Below, in pieces: positions 29,042-40,477 of a DNA stretch of 64,000 bases (its first letter is position 1; the number at the start of each line of letters is the position of its first letter). Source of the DNA: Nocardia blacklockiae (GTDB lineage Bacteria; Actinomycetota; Actinomycetes; Mycobacteriales; Mycobacteriaceae); assembly GCF_015477355.1 (NCBI RefSeq), contig NZ_JADLRJ010000007.1, positions 124,001 through 188,000 of the forward strand, written 5' to 3'. The notes below the pieces were generated by a model. The model had not been told where the DNA came from, made no database searches, and was given only the letters and a program-made list of their open reading frames with translations. A program made the position numbers and the translations under genes.

Positions 29042-29964
29042 GGGAGACGCGGTCGATGCCGGTGCCCGACGGACTCGACGGCCTGCGGGTGGACGCGGGG
29101 TTGTCGCGGCTGCTCGGGCTGTCCCGCACCGCCGTGGCCTCGCTGGCCGAGGCGGGCTCGGTGCAGATCGACGGATCGCCGGCGGGCAAGTCGGACCGCC
29201 TGGTCGGCGGGGCGTGGCTGGAGGTCGAGTTCCCCGAGCCCAAACGTGAGTTGACGGTCGAGGCGACCCCGGTGGAGGGGATGAAGATCCTCTACGCCGA
29301 CGACGACATCGTGGCCGTCGACAAACCGGTCGGGGTGGCCGCGCACACGGGTGTGGGCTGGTCCGGGCCGACCGTGGTGGGCGGGCTGGCCGCGATGGGC
29401 TACCGCATCTCCACCTCCGGCGCGCACGAGCGCCAGGGCATCGTGCACCGGCTGGACGTCGGCACCTCCGGGGTGATGGTGGTGGCGCAGTCCGAGCACG
29501 CGTACACGGTGCTCAAGCGCGCGTTCAAGCAGCGCACGGTCGACAAGCGCTATCACGCTCTGGTGCAGGGACATCCGGATCCGTCGTCGGGCACCATCGA
29601 CGCGCCGATCGGCCGGGCGCGGGGCAACGAGTGGAAGTTCGCGGTGACCGCGGACGGCCGTCCGAGCGTCACCCACTACGACACCGTGGAGGCGTTCCAG
29701 GCGGCGAGCCTGCTCGACATCCACCTGGAAACCGGTCGCACACACCAGATTCGCGTGCACTTCTCGGCCGTGCGGCATCCGTGCTGCGGCGACCTCACCT
29801 ACGGGGCGGACCCGCGGCTGGCGGAGCGGCTGGGGCTGGAGCGGCAGTGGCTGCACGCTCGCGCGCTGAGTTTCGCCCACCCCGCCGACGGCCGGTGGAT
29901 CGAGATCACCAGCGAGTACCCGCCGGATCTCGAGCACGCGCTCGACGTCCTGCGGCATGCGTGA
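29038..29964 (+). CDS. RluA/RluD-family 23S rRNA pseudouridine synthase
   Basis: The 308-residue protein has an N-terminal S4-like RNA-binding domain ([20 protein letters not shown] onward) and a pseudouridine synthase domain. The catalytic aspartate is in HRLDVGTSG near residue 140. Later segments KRYHALVQG and [10 protein letters not shown] are also typical. The RluD type usually modifies helix 69 of 23S rRNA, but the exact target cannot be read from sequence. It starts inside the lspA stop codon, an arrangement conserved in mycobacteria (lspA followed by an rluA-type gene). Confidence 0.92.
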   Translation: MRETRSMPVPDGLDGLRVDAGLSRLLGLSRTAVASLAEAGSVQIDGSPAGKSDRLVGGAWLEVEFPEPKRELTVEATPVEGMKILYADDDIVAVDKPVGVAAHTGVGWSGPTVVGGLAAMGYRISTSGAHERQGIVHRLDVGTSGVMVVAQSEHAYTVLKRAFKQRTVDKRYHALVQGHPDPSSGTIDAPIGRARGNEWKFAVTADGRPSVTHYDTVEAFQAASLLDIHLETGRTHQIRVHFSAVRHPCCGDLTYGADPRLAERLGLERQWLHARALSFAHPADGRWIEITSEYPPDLEHALDVLRHA

Positions 29965-30616
29965 GGTGTTGCGGCGCTTCGCATTCGCGGCCGCCGCGGT
30001 CGCGGTGGTCGTGCTGATCGTGGTGCTCGGCTGGGCGATTCCGCCGCGCGCCGCGATCGTGTCCACCGATCGGCTGGGGCCCGAGTCCGGCGAGCGGGTC
30101 GCCGACTACCTTGCGCGGGCGCGGGATTCGCTGAGCGGCACGGATACCGCGGAGCACTGGGCGCTGGCATCGTTCGGCGCGGGAGCGGCGGCGGAGCGAT
30201 TGCCGGAACTCGCTGCGGGACTGCGGATCTCGCAGGTGCTCTACCACGTGCCGCTGGACCGGGTGTACACGCCGGTGACCGCGGTGCCGGTGCCCGCCGG
30301 TGACGCCGCGGCGATCGGCTCGCTCCAGGCCGCCGCGGGCGCGATGGATTACGCGCAACCGGCCGAGGAGCGCGCGGCCCGGACCGCCGCCGTCGTCGCG
30401 GCCCGATTGCACGCCGGGTGTGCCTGCGCCGTCGGCGTGGTCGTGCGCGGGCGTCTCGACCAGCTGCGAGAACTGTCCTCGCGCAACGGCGTCCGGTCCG
30501 TCGAGGCGCTACCGGCGGACGCGGCGGCGGGTGCATTCGCCGTGGTGCCGCTGTTGCCGGAACAACTCGACGTTGTGACCCCGGGTCCTGACGACGGGCC
30601 GGTGCCCGACCGGTGA
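29957..30616 (+). CDS. Membrane-anchored protein of unknown function
   Basis: The 219-residue product has one N-terminal membrane segment (residues 6-28) and an extracytoplasmic alanine-rich domain. Two cysteines sit close together in [10 protein letters not shown]. The end of the pseudouridine synthase gene overlaps its start by eight bases, so it belongs to the lspA operon. No family is recognised. Confidence 0.7.
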   Translation: MREVLRRFAFAAAAVAVVVLIVVLGWAIPPRAAIVSTDRLGPESGERVADYLARARDSLSGTDTAEHWALASFGAGAAAERLPELAAGLRISQVLYHVPLDRVYTPVTAVPVPAGDAAAIGSLQAAAGAMDYAQPAEERAARTAAVVAARLHAGCACAVGVVVRGRLDQLRELSSRNGVRSVEALPADAAAGAFAVVPLLPEQLDVVTPGPDDGPVPDR

Positions 30617-30645
30617 ACGGTGCCGTATGGAAACGGTCCCCGCAC

Positions 30646-31179
30646 TCACCCGGGTTCCGGGACGAGGCTGAGTTGCATGAGGACGGTGTCTATCCACCGG
30701 TCGTGCTTGTGGCCGACCCGGCGCAGGCGTCCCACGTCGGCGAAGCCGCGGCTGCGGTGCAGGGCGGGTGAGGAGGGGTCGCCGCTGTCGGCGATCACGG
30801 CGATCATCTCGCGCAGGTCCAGGGATCGGCAGACGGCGACGAGTTCGTCCAGCAGCCGCCCGCCGAGGCCGCGGCCGAGTGCCCAGGGCGCCAAGTAGAT
30901 CGAGTTCTCCACCGTCTGGCGGTAGGCCGGGCGGCCCTTCCACGGCGCGCAGTAGGCGTAGCCCGCGACGCACCCGTCCTCCTCGACGACCAGGAACGGC
31001 AGCCCGGCGCGGGTGATCGCCTCGAACCGGCGTTCCCACTCCGCCCGGTCGGGAGCCTGCATCTCGAAGGTCGCGACGGTGCCGTGGACGTAGTGCGCGT
31101 AGATCTCCGCGACCGCGGGCAGATCCGCCCGACGCCCGGCGCGCACCACCCGAGATTTCGCTATAGAAGAATCGGTCAC
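30646..31179 (-). CDS. GNAT acetyltransferase, phosphinothricin acetyltransferase-like
   Basis: The 177-residue protein is a GCN5-type acetyltransferase. The acetyl-CoA loop is GRGLGGRLLDEL, and the sequences AEIYAHYVHGTVATFE and YAYCAPWKGRPAY are typical of the phosphinothricin/methionine sulfone acetyltransferase (Pat/MnaT) group. The substrate could be a toxic amino-acid analogue. I place the start at GTG 31179; the longer open frame runs across the divergent regulator. The divergent cupin-type XRE regulator shares its promoter and probably controls it. Confidence 0.85.
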   Translation of the reverse strand: MTDSSIAKSRVVRAGRRADLPAVAEIYAHYVHGTVATFEMQAPDRAEWERRFEAITRAGLPFLVVEEDGCVAGYAYCAPWKGRPAYRQTVENSIYLAPWALGRGLGGRLLDELVAVCRSLDLREMIAVIADSGDPSSPALHRSRGFADVGRLRRVGHKHDRWIDTVLMQLSLVPEPG

Positions 31180-31189
31180 TACTATAGTG
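31177..31189. promoter_or_regulatory. CACTACTATAGTG palindrome between the GNAT and XRE genes
   Basis: CACTA and TAGTG flank a CTA centre, and ACTATAGT (31181-31188) is a perfect eight-base palindrome. The site covers the GNAT start codon and a TATAGT -10 box that lies four bases before the regulator ATG. It is the likely operator of the XRE protein and would control both genes. Confidence 0.55.
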
Positions 31190-31192
31190 TAG

Positions 31193-31759
31193 ATGGATCT
31201 TGTCGCGCTCGGCGAGCGCATCCAGCGGCTCCGGCACGACCGGGGGCTGACGTTGCAGGCCCTCGCCGACCTGTCGTCGGTCAGTGTGAGCATGCTGTCG
31301 GCCGTGGAGCGCGGCGACAAGGCACCCACGGTGGTGGTCCTCGATCGGATTGCGACCGGGCTCGGAATTCGCCTGTCCGCGTTGGTGTCCGGGCCGGACG
31401 CGGAGCGGGTCATCGTGCGCCGCGCGAGCGAACAGGACGTCGTCGCCGAATCCGGCTGGGAGCGCACCGTTCTCACGCCCGTGGTGCCCGGCGTGAACTT
31501 CGAGTGGATCCGCTCGACGCTGCCGCCGGGCTGCGTCCCCGGCGAATACCCTTCGTACGCACCGGGTTCGCACGAGTTCATCTACGCCGAATCCGGCACC
31601 GTCACCCTCACCGTCGACGGGGACCGGGTCATCGACCTGAACCCGGGCGACTCGGTCTACCTGGCCGCCGACAGCACGCTGCACTACGCCAACCACACCG
31701 ACCAGCCCTGCACCTACTACGTCGCGGCACTGATCATGCGCCCCCGCAGCCCGCGATAG
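31193..31759 (+). CDS. XRE-cupin transcription regulator
   Basis: The 188-residue protein has an N-terminal XRE helix-turn-helix (residues about 5-60, with LTLQALADLSSVSVSMLSAV) and a C-terminal cupin barrel (about 105-180, with SHEFIYAESGTVTLTVDG and LNPGDSVYLAADS). Such proteins sense a small molecule in the cupin. It is divergent from an acetyltransferase gene with only 13 bases between start codons, so joint control is likely. The message appears leaderless. Confidence 0.88.
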   Translation: MDLVALGERIQRLRHDRGLTLQALADLSSVSVSMLSAVERGDKAPTVVVLDRIATGLGIRLSALVSGPDAERVIVRRASEQDVVAESGWERTVLTPVVPGVNFEWIRSTLPPGCVPGEYPSYAPGSHEFIYAESGTVTLTVDGDRVIDLNPGDSVYLAADSTLHYANHTDQPCTYYVAALIMRPRSPR

Positions 31760-31880
31760 CCCGCCGCGAGGAAGTCGCCGCACGTGCCCGCGGTAGCCCG
31801 GCGCGAAAAGGTGCCGCCCGCGATACCCCGGCGCGTGGAAGCCGCCACACGTGCCCGCACCCCCGGCGCGAGAAGTCGCG
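31749..31880. repeat. Degenerate tandem repeat, four units, after the XRE-cupin gene
   Basis: Four units beginning GCCCGC start at 31749, 31785, 31816 and 31853 (spacing 36, 31 and 37 bases). They share the pattern GCCCGCGATA, then CCCGGCGCG, then a GAAGTCGCC-like end. The first unit overlaps the stop of the XRE gene. The repeat fills most of the 174-base gap before the P-type ATPase. Confidence 0.55.
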
Positions 31881-31933
31881 GGACGCGCCAGGGATATCGG
31901 GGTCGGGGCCCCGGGACGTTCTAGGCTGTCGGC

Positions 31934-34357
<2,424 letters not shown>

Positions 34358-34513
34358 TCCGGGCGGCGCGTCGCGTCGGCGGCGCACTATCGCAACGGCC
34401 GAAAACGGCTGAGTTCAGCGGCATTTCGCGTGTCCGAATTGGTCGCATGCTATGGCACGCCGTGAACGGCCTTGTCCCCCGCGTCTTCTGGAAACACGGG
34501 TACCTTCGGCTGT

Positions 34514-35332
34514 ATGGAGGTCCTGCTGCATCAGATCGATGCATTCGCCGATGCGCCGTTCACCGGCAATCCGGCGGCGGTGATGCCGCTGCTGGACTGG
34601 CTGCCCGACGGGCTGTTGCAGCAGCTGGCCGAGGAGAACAATCTCGCCGAGACCGCCTTCTACACCTCGGCGCTGCCGCCGGCGGCCGGGCCCGTGCCGG
34701 GCGAAGGACCGGCGTTTCACTTGCGCTGGTTCACCCCGGCGGCGGAGGTCGACATGTGCGGGCACGCCACCCTGGCGTCGGCCGCGCAGATCCTCGAGGA
34801 CATGCATCCGGGCGCCGACCGCGTCTACTTCCACACCCGCAGCGGCTGGCTGACCGTCGACCGCACCGACGACGACGAACTGGTGCTCGACCTACCCGCA
34901 GTCGCCTCGCTGGACGTGGTGCCCGATCCGATCCTCGTCGACGCGCTGGGCGTGCGTCCGCTGCGCACCCTGACCGGGCAGGACGAGGTGGTCGTCGTCG
35001 CTTCCGAGGCCGAGGTGCGCGCCGCCCGGCCGAACCTGTTCGCGTTCCCGAAACTCACCCGCGGCGTCATCCTCACCGCGCCCGGCGACACGGCCGACTT
35101 CGTCTCCCGCTTCTTCGCCCCCGGCGTCGGCGTCCCGGAGGACCCGGTCACCGGCTCGGCCCACGCCCAGCTCACGCCCCTCTGGAGCCACGACCTCGGC
35201 CGCACGGAGCTGAGCGCGCGTCAACTGTCGGCCCGCGGTGGTCGGCTGCGGTGCACGCTGTCCGGGGAGCGGGTGCTGCTGACCGGGCGCTGCCACCGAT
35301 ACATGGACGGGGTTGTGCGCCTACCGGATTGA
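34514..35332 (+). CDS. PhzF-family isomerase
   Basis: The 272-residue protein begins with the PhzF signature QIDAFADAPFTGNPAAVM and has the catalytic glutamate region NNLAETAFY. It continues with RWFTPAAEVDMCGHATLAS and ends near EDPVTGSAHAQL. PhzF proteins have two diaminopimelate-epimerase-like domains and catalyse isomerisations. Most genomic copies act outside phenazine synthesis, and their substrates are unknown. No phenazine genes are nearby. TACCTT at 34501-34506 lies seven bases before the ATG. Confidence 0.88.
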   Translation: MEVLLHQIDAFADAPFTGNPAAVMPLLDWLPDGLLQQLAEENNLAETAFYTSALPPAAGPVPGEGPAFHLRWFTPAAEVDMCGHATLASAAQILEDMHPGADRVYFHTRSGWLTVDRTDDDELVLDLPAVASLDVVPDPILVDALGVRPLRTLTGQDEVVVVASEAEVRAARPNLFAFPKLTRGVILTAPGDTADFVSRFFAPGVGVPEDPVTGSAHAQLTPLWSHDLGRTELSARQLSARGGRLRCTLSGERVLLTGRCHRYMDGVVRLPD

Positions 35333-35399
35333 GGTCGGGGCGGCGGCGCGCCCGAATCCCGTTCGACAAGCGGTACCGTCCGGAAGTACCGTCTGTGCA

Positions 35400-36353
35400 G
35401 TGCAGTTCCGCAGACCGTCAGCGCAGGTGATACCGGGTTCCGGGGGAGAGGCCCGCCGGGCGGCGACCGCGAACTGGGGGACCGCGGTCGGGGCGTCGGC
35501 GTACCTGCTGTGGGGCGCGTTCCCGGCGTTCTTCGGCCTGCTCGAGTTCGCGAGCCCGGTGGAGATCCTGGCGCAGCGCATCCTGTGGACCTTGGTGGTG
35601 GTGCTGATCGTGCTGCTGGCCGCCGGGCGGATCCGGGAGATGGCCGCGATAGACGCCCGCACCTGGCGGCTCGCCGCCGTCGCGGGCGCGGCGATCGCGC
35701 TCAACTGGGGCGTCTACGTGTACGGCGTCACCTCGGGACATGTGGTGGAATGCGCGCTCGGGTACTTCATCAATCCGCTGGTCACGGTGTTGTTCGGGGT
35801 GGTGCTGTTCCGGGAGCGGCTGGCCTGGCCGCAGTGGGTGGCGCTGGCGCTCGGGGCGACCGCGGTGGTGGTGCTGACCGTCGACTACGGCAAGCCGCCG
35901 GTGATCGCGCTGGTGCTGGCGTGCTCGTTCGCCACCTACGGGTTGGTGAAGAAGGTGATCCGGCTCGATCCCCTGCGCAGCGTCGCCGCGGAGGGTGTGG
36001 TGTCGGCTCCGTTCGCGCTGGCCGCGGCCGTGGCATTCGGGTTCACCGGCAACGCGGCGTTCGGTGACGGCGCGGGGCACACGGCGCTGATGATGTCGAC
36101 CGGGCCCGTGACTCTGATTCCGCTGCTGCTGTTCGCCTTCGCGGCGGGGCGGGTGCCGTTGTCGACCATGGGGATCCTCCAATACCTCACTCCCGCACTG
36201 CAAATGGCGTGGGGCGTGCTGGTGGGTCACGAGGCGATGCCCGCCTCCCGCTGGGCCGGGTTCGGGTTGATCTGGCTGGCGCTGGCGGTGTTCACGGCGC
36301 ACGCGGTGCTGCGGTCCCGGCGCTCGGCCGAAAGCGCCGCTGAGGCAAGCTGA
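35400..36353 (+). CDS. RarD-type EamA permease
   Basis: The 317-residue protein has about ten membrane segments and the RarD subgroup sequences GASAYLLWGAFPAFFGLL, RILWT and ALGYFINPLVTVLFGVVLFRERL. RarD proteins belong to the drug/metabolite transporter superfamily and their substrate is unknown. I chose the GTG at 35400, which is seven bases after TACCGT (35387-35392); longer in-frame starts would add an unlikely N-terminus. It follows the phzF-like gene by 67 bases. Confidence 0.87.
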   Translation: MQFRRPSAQVIPGSGGEARRAATANWGTAVGASAYLLWGAFPAFFGLLEFASPVEILAQRILWTLVVVLIVLLAAGRIREMAAIDARTWRLAAVAGAAIALNWGVYVYGVTSGHVVECALGYFINPLVTVLFGVVLFRERLAWPQWVALALGATAVVVLTVDYGKPPVIALVLACSFATYGLVKKVIRLDPLRSVAAEGVVSAPFALAAAVAFGFTGNAAFGDGAGHTALMMSTGPVTLIPLLLFAFAAGRVPLSTMGILQYLTPALQMAWGVLVGHEAMPASRWAGFGLIWLALAVFTAHAVLRSRRSAESAAEAS

Positions 36354-36544
36354 TTCAGCTGCCGGGCGCCATCGGTGTGTCGTGGACCGCGCCGGCGCGT
36401 CGTCTCCGGCCGGTCACGTCGTCTCCACCCGGCTGTTGCCGATTCCGCCGTGCGCGGTATACCTTCGTGGCGTGGCGGTGCTCCCGTAGGCCGAACTTGG
36501 TACCGGTCCGGGGTCGGGACCGCCACGACCTCGGGAGAAATCCT

Positions 36545-36940
36545 TTGTCCATTCAGTTCAACCACACCATCGTCGGATGCCGCGACAACCGCAAGTCCGC
36601 CGAATTCTGGGCCGATATCCTCGGCCTCACCGCCGGAGACCAATGGGGCCCGTTCGTCCCGGTCACGGTGGCCAACGGAGTCACCTTCGACTTCGCCGTC
36701 GTCCCACCCCACATCACCGAGATCCAGCCACAGCACTACGCCTTCCTGGTCTCGGAGCAGGAGTTCGACGCCGGTTACGCGAAAATCCAAGCCCTGGGCA
36801 TTCGCCACTGGGCCGATCCGCGCCAGCAGCACGAGGGCGAAATCAACCACAACGACGGCGGTCGCGGAGTGTATTTCCTCGACCTCGACGGGCATTTCCT
36901 GGAAATGCTGACGGTCCCGTACGGGGGTTGGCCCAAGTAG
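36545..36940 (+). CDS. VOC (glyoxalase-fold) protein
   Basis: The 131-residue protein has the two beta-alpha-beta-beta-beta modules of the vicinal oxygen chelate fold. It begins FNHTIVGCRDNRKSAEFWAD and ends GVYFLDLDGHFLEMLTVPYG. His and Glu metal ligands are in place (FNHTIV, YFLDLDGHFLEML). I chose the TTG at 36545 because GGGAGA lies eight bases upstream; longer frames have no ribosome site. Substrates in this family range from antibiotics to methylglyoxal adducts, and nothing here settles which. Confidence 0.8.
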   Translation: MSIQFNHTIVGCRDNRKSAEFWADILGLTAGDQWGPFVPVTVANGVTFDFAVVPPHITEIQPQHYAFLVSEQEFDAGYAKIQALGIRHWADPRQQHEGEINHNDGGRGVYFLDLDGHFLEMLTVPYGGWPK

Positions 36941-37147
36941 CCGAGTGGCCCCGTCGCTCTCTTCGGGTGGCGGGGCCCACTGCCCCGGTTACGACGTGGT
37001 GTGCGGGCCGGACCAGAAATCGTGCCGGACGGCATCCCACAACGGTGCCAGTCGCGGCCACCGTTCCCGCGCGTGCACCAGGTCAGAATGCGCGAAAGCC
37101 GTCGATCTCGGTGTGGCGGGGCGTTTTCGCGGACATCGGTTGCGGCG

Positions 37148-37462
37148 TCATCCGATCGTCCTCGGCGGTGAGGTCGTCGCCCACCGCGCGAAACTCATTC
37201 GCGGACAGACGGTTTCCACATCGACGAAATACATGAGGGTATGCAGGGTGAGCACATCCAGGTGCAGCGGCGTCGGCGTGATGACGGCATCGGTCTCGGC
37301 CGCCCGCACCTGATCGGGCAACGGCAATGCGCTCAGTCCGCTCGGCCACAGCAACGTGTAACCCAATAACCGCGCCAGCCGCCGAACCTGCGCCGCATCC
37401 CACTCGGGCGTCGTCGTGACGTCGTGGTCGATCCAACCGAATGCCGTAGGCACAGATCTCAT
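37148..37462 (-). CDS. Small orphan protein divergent from the XRE regulator
   Basis: The 104-residue product starts MRSVPTAFGWIDHDV. It has a pattern of tryptophans and short hydrophobic strands (LARLLGYTLLWPS, ADAVITPTPLHLD-like segment) that reminds me of small proteins common in Nocardia, distantly like the N-terminal part of serine recombinases but without the catalytic serine. GAGGGG lies just before its ATG. It is divergent from the XRE/TPR gene and shares a palindromic promoter with it. Function unknown. The stretch 36941-37147 beyond its end holds nothing I can support. Confidence 0.55.
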   Translation of the reverse strand: MRSVPTAFGWIDHDVTTTPEWDAAQVRRLARLLGYTLLWPSGLSALPLPDQVRAAETDAVITPTPLHLDVLTLHTLMYFVDVETVCPRMSFARWATTSPPRTIG

Positions 37463-37572
37463 CGCCGCCCCTCAATCCTGCTGTGGTGGTGGAAAATTCG
37501 CCTGAATCGGCTCCGCACGGCAATGGCCCGCAACGGCTCGGAAGAACGTTATGAGCCAAGTCACACCTGGAT

Positions 37573-37587
37573 TGTCCTGAAAGGACA
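37573..37587. promoter_or_regulatory. TGTCCTGAAAGGACA palindrome in the divergent promoter
   Basis: TGTCCT and AGGACA flank a GAA centre in the 220-base gap between the orphan gene (start 37462, minus) and the XRE gene (start 37683, plus). It is the only strong palindrome in the gap and is a good candidate operator for the XRE protein. Confidence 0.5.
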
Positions 37588-37682
37588 GGGCCACCCACCG
37601 CGCGAATAGAAGCTGACGCCTGAAGCCCCGCGCTGCCGGGCGATACCCTGGACTGTGGGCTCCGGACACGGAGGAGAGGCCG

Positions 37683-38916
37683 ATGAGCGAAGTTCCGCCG
37701 AACGACATGGGTCGCCGGTTGCGCGAGATCCGGGCTTGGCGCGGATTGAGTCTCGAGGCAGCCGCGGGGCTCGCGGGGATTTCGTACGGATATCTGGGCC
37801 GGTTGGAGCGTGGGGAGCAGAGCCTGACCAATCGGGGGACGCTCGAGGCCGTCGCGCGTGCGCTACGGGTGTCGCCGTCCGAGTTCACCGGCCGCCCTTG
37901 GGAAGTCGGTGACGGAGTCGCCGCCGAGACGCATGCGGCGTTGGTCGAGTTCGAGAATGCGCTCGATGTCTGCGAACTCGGTGAGGACCCCGAAGTCCCG
38001 GTGCGGCCGTGGCCCGAGATAGCGGCCGATCTGCGGCAGCTGAAGATTTATCGGCAGGCCGCCGACTATGCCGCCCAGGGCAGTCTCACGCCGCGACTGC
38101 TCAGCGAGTTGCACGCCGTCTACGTTCGCTGCCCCCGATCTACGGGAGCAGTCGCTCGTCGGGCTCATCACCTGCTACGACGCGATGGCATGGGCCACGA
38201 AACGACTCGGCGGTCGCGGTCTGCCGCTCTTGGCCGCGAAGACGGCCCGCCAGTGCGCGGAGGCGCTGCAATCGCCCGCGTGGATCGGCTTCTCGGTCTG
38301 GCTGCGCGGCAGCGTGGCCGGGGAAGTCTCACGGACACAGCAGTATCAGCGCTCGGTAGCGGCGGCCGACCGGCTGGCACCGTATCTGGACGACTCGAAT
38401 ACCTTGCAGTGCTACGGAATGCTGCATTTGAACGCAGCACTCGCCGCCGCCGTCCAGTCCGACCGTAGCACCGCCGCAACACATCTCGACGAAGCGGCGT
38501 CCGCGGCCGGCCGGATGGAGGACGACGTCGGCACCTTCGGCGGCTTCTGGTTCGGATGCGTGAACGTGAGCATCTGGCGTTCCTCCCTGGGCCTCGAACT
38601 CGGCGACGGCGTACAAGCCGTGGAGCAGGCGTCCGGTGTTCCGATCGAAGCCATCCCCAGCCCCGTCCGCCAGGCCAACTACTACGCCGAAGCAGGCCGC
38701 ACCCTCCTCCCCGAACCGAAGTACCGAGACAAGGGCCTCGCCCTCCTACTCCGCGCGGAAGAACTTGCCCCCCAACGCGTCCGCAGCGACTTCTTCGTCC
38801 GCGAAGCGGTAGCCGACCAACTCCGCACGGCCCGCCGAGACGCAGGCGGCCGCAACTTGCGCGGCCTGGCGTGGCGGTTGGGGTTGGCCCCGGAGATAGC
38901 CCCGCGAACCAATTGA
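37683..38916 (+). pseudogene. XRE/TPR-type transcription regulator split by a frameshift
   Basis: The first frame codes for an XRE helix-turn-helix (MGRRLREIRAWRGLSLEAAA, then GISYGYLGRLERGEQS) and the start of a helical domain. It leaves the coding frame near 38130. From there a second frame, one base shifted, continues smoothly (APDLREQSLVGLITCYDAM) through TPR-like helices to the stop at 38916. Together they give about 410 residues, the usual size of these actinomycete regulators. The break maps to the run of five C at 38132-38136; removing one C joins the frames. It may be a true mutation or a homopolymer sequencing error. Confidence 0.8.
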
Positions 38917-39038
38917 ATCGCATCCACTGCGTACCAGCATCAGACGTCATCAATGCGCCTCGTCGACTTCGCCAATTCGATCGATCGCGCGCTCATGCTT
39001 ATGAGCGGGTGTTTATCGTCGCGATCTGTGAGGATTGA

Positions 39039-39785
39039 GTGGTGGTAGCCAGCATGAACAGTCTGCGGATCGAGATCAGTGTTTCGTCGGAACCCGGAGC
39101 GGGCAGCGAAACCGTGGTGAATGCCGCGGTCCATCCGATTGTCGACGGTCGCAACGTCATCGCGGACGCTTTCGACGCTGGACCTGGCCACGCCCCGGAA
39201 CGTCTGCTACCTCCGCACGGACCGCTTCACACCGGTGAGGAACCCCATGAGGTCGAGTTGGCCGAAGCCGACTGCACTTGGGGATGTTGCGGAGCACTCT
39301 GCGTCACCATCCGTCGTGTGGGTGACCAGGTGGTATGGGACGGCTGGCGAAACCGTAACGGACCCGCTCCCGACCTTCCGGCGTTCCGATTCGATGCCGA
39401 TCAATACAACGCCGAGATCGCCAGAGCGGAAAAGGACTACAGCTGGGAGTGGCCGGCTCGAACGCTGGCCCGGCTGCTCAGTGAGCGACTGCGCATCGAT
39501 CCCGAGGAGATCGGGCGCTGGAATTTCGACTTCCATTCCGCGTCGTCATGGCGGCCCGACGAGGTCGACGTCCTTTTGGGACACCCTCGAGGATCCACGG
39601 ATGACGGGCCGTGGCTCCAGTTCCGCAAAATCCTGACGGTGACCGACGAAGACCCTGCCGTTCAAGCAGCGCGGTTCGGAGCCGAACTGATCGACAACGA
39701 CCCGCGTGGTTACACCGAAATCTGCGGCGGCTCAGCCGAATTCGCCCGGGAACTCGGCTTCCCCTGGCCACCGAACAAGCTCTGA
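39039..39785 (+). CDS. Unknown protein with a CTWGCCGALC cysteine cluster
   Basis: The 248-residue product has four cysteines close together in DCTWGCCGALCVTI (about residues 78-91), which could hold a metal or a disulfide pair. The rest is acidic and tryptophan-rich, with RNFDFHS-like and SWEWPARTLARLL segments. Starts at 39039, 39042 and 39054 are all in frame; GAGGA at 39030-39034 favours one of the first two. I recognise no family. It lies between the split XRE gene and a HAD-type gene in the accessory stretch. Confidence 0.7.
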   Translation: MVVASMNSLRIEISVSSEPGAGSETVVNAAVHPIVDGRNVIADAFDAGPGHAPERLLPPHGPLHTGEEPHEVELAEADCTWGCCGALCVTIRRVGDQVVWDGWRNRNGPAPDLPAFRFDADQYNAEIARAEKDYSWEWPARTLARLLSERLRIDPEEIGRWNFDFHSASSWRPDEVDVLLGHPRGSTDDGPWLQFRKILTVTDEDPAVQAARFGAELIDNDPRGYTEICGGSAEFARELGFPWPPNKL

Positions 39786-39954
39786 GCGCAAGCCCCGATT
39801 CCAGACCGACCGCAACACCGGCGCTTTCGTTGTCCTGCGCCTAGGTACTTCCGCCGATCGATAGCGCGCCGACATTCGCTGATGCCGTGGACCGGGCGGT
39901 CCCGCGCTACGCAATGCCGGTTCGGTGTGGGACCGGGGCAGGCAGAATGGTTTT

Positions 39955-40464
39955 GTGGTTGCCCACTCGCACCGTCATCTGCTGTTCCTCGATGTCGACG
40001 GGACCTTGCTTCCGTATCAGCGCAGCGCGTCGCCGGCGAGTGAAAGGGATTGGGCGGCATGGCAGCATCCGTCGAATCCGGTGCTGTCCCGGCTGGACCG
40101 GAGCCTGGGAGAGCGGCTGTTGGCGTTGGATTGTGACCTGGTGTGGGCTACGGGGTGGGGTGAGGATGCCAATCAGGTGCTGGCTCCGGTTCTCGGCCTG
40201 CCGGTATTGCCTGTGATCACATTGCCCGAGTATCCCGGCGGCGATTACTACGAAGACGAGTTGCATTGGAAAACGAGGGCTTTGGTGGCTGCCGCTGCCG
40301 GGCGATCGTTCATCTGGGTGGATGACGAGATCAGGGAGCAGGATCGAATGTGGGTCGCGGACAACCATTCCGGGCGCGCCCTCCTCCATCGGATCGAGGG
40401 CGCCTCGGGACTCCTGGATGTCGATTTCACGACCATCAAAAACTGGATATCGTTGGAGGGGTGA
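39955..40464 (+). CDS. Small HAD-superfamily hydrolase
   Basis: The 169-residue protein has the HAD motif I in LLFLDVDGTLLPY and a threonine motif II in WATGWGEDAN. The acidic motif IV is WVDDEI. There is no large cap domain. This compact form resembles the HAD domains seen in small stand-alone phosphatases and in RNA-repair proteins, but I cannot pick between these. I chose the GTG at 39955, six bases after CAGAAT; a GTG at 39925 is also in frame. Confidence 0.75.
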   Translation: MVAHSHRHLLFLDVDGTLLPYQRSASPASERDWAAWQHPSNPVLSRLDRSLGERLLALDCDLVWATGWGEDANQVLAPVLGLPVLPVITLPEYPGGDYYEDELHWKTRALVAAAAGRSFIWVDDEIREQDRMWVADNHSGRALLHRIEGASGLLDVDFTTIKNWISLEG

Positions 40465-40477
40465 CGATTCGGGAGAC

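Noticed and set aside
34514-35332. Phenazine biosynthesis locus
   Set aside because: Only a PhzF-like gene is present; no other phz gene lies nearby, and most PhzF homologues have other roles.
36941-37147. Short minus-strand frames beyond the orphan small gene (for example one ending at 37083)
   Set aside because: Two frames show protein-like stretches, but neither has a start, ribosome site or recognisable family; they may be chance frames or remains.
37148-37462. Calling the orphan small protein a site-specific recombinase
   Set aside because: The likeness is only to a general fold pattern; there is no catalytic serine and no DNA-binding domain.
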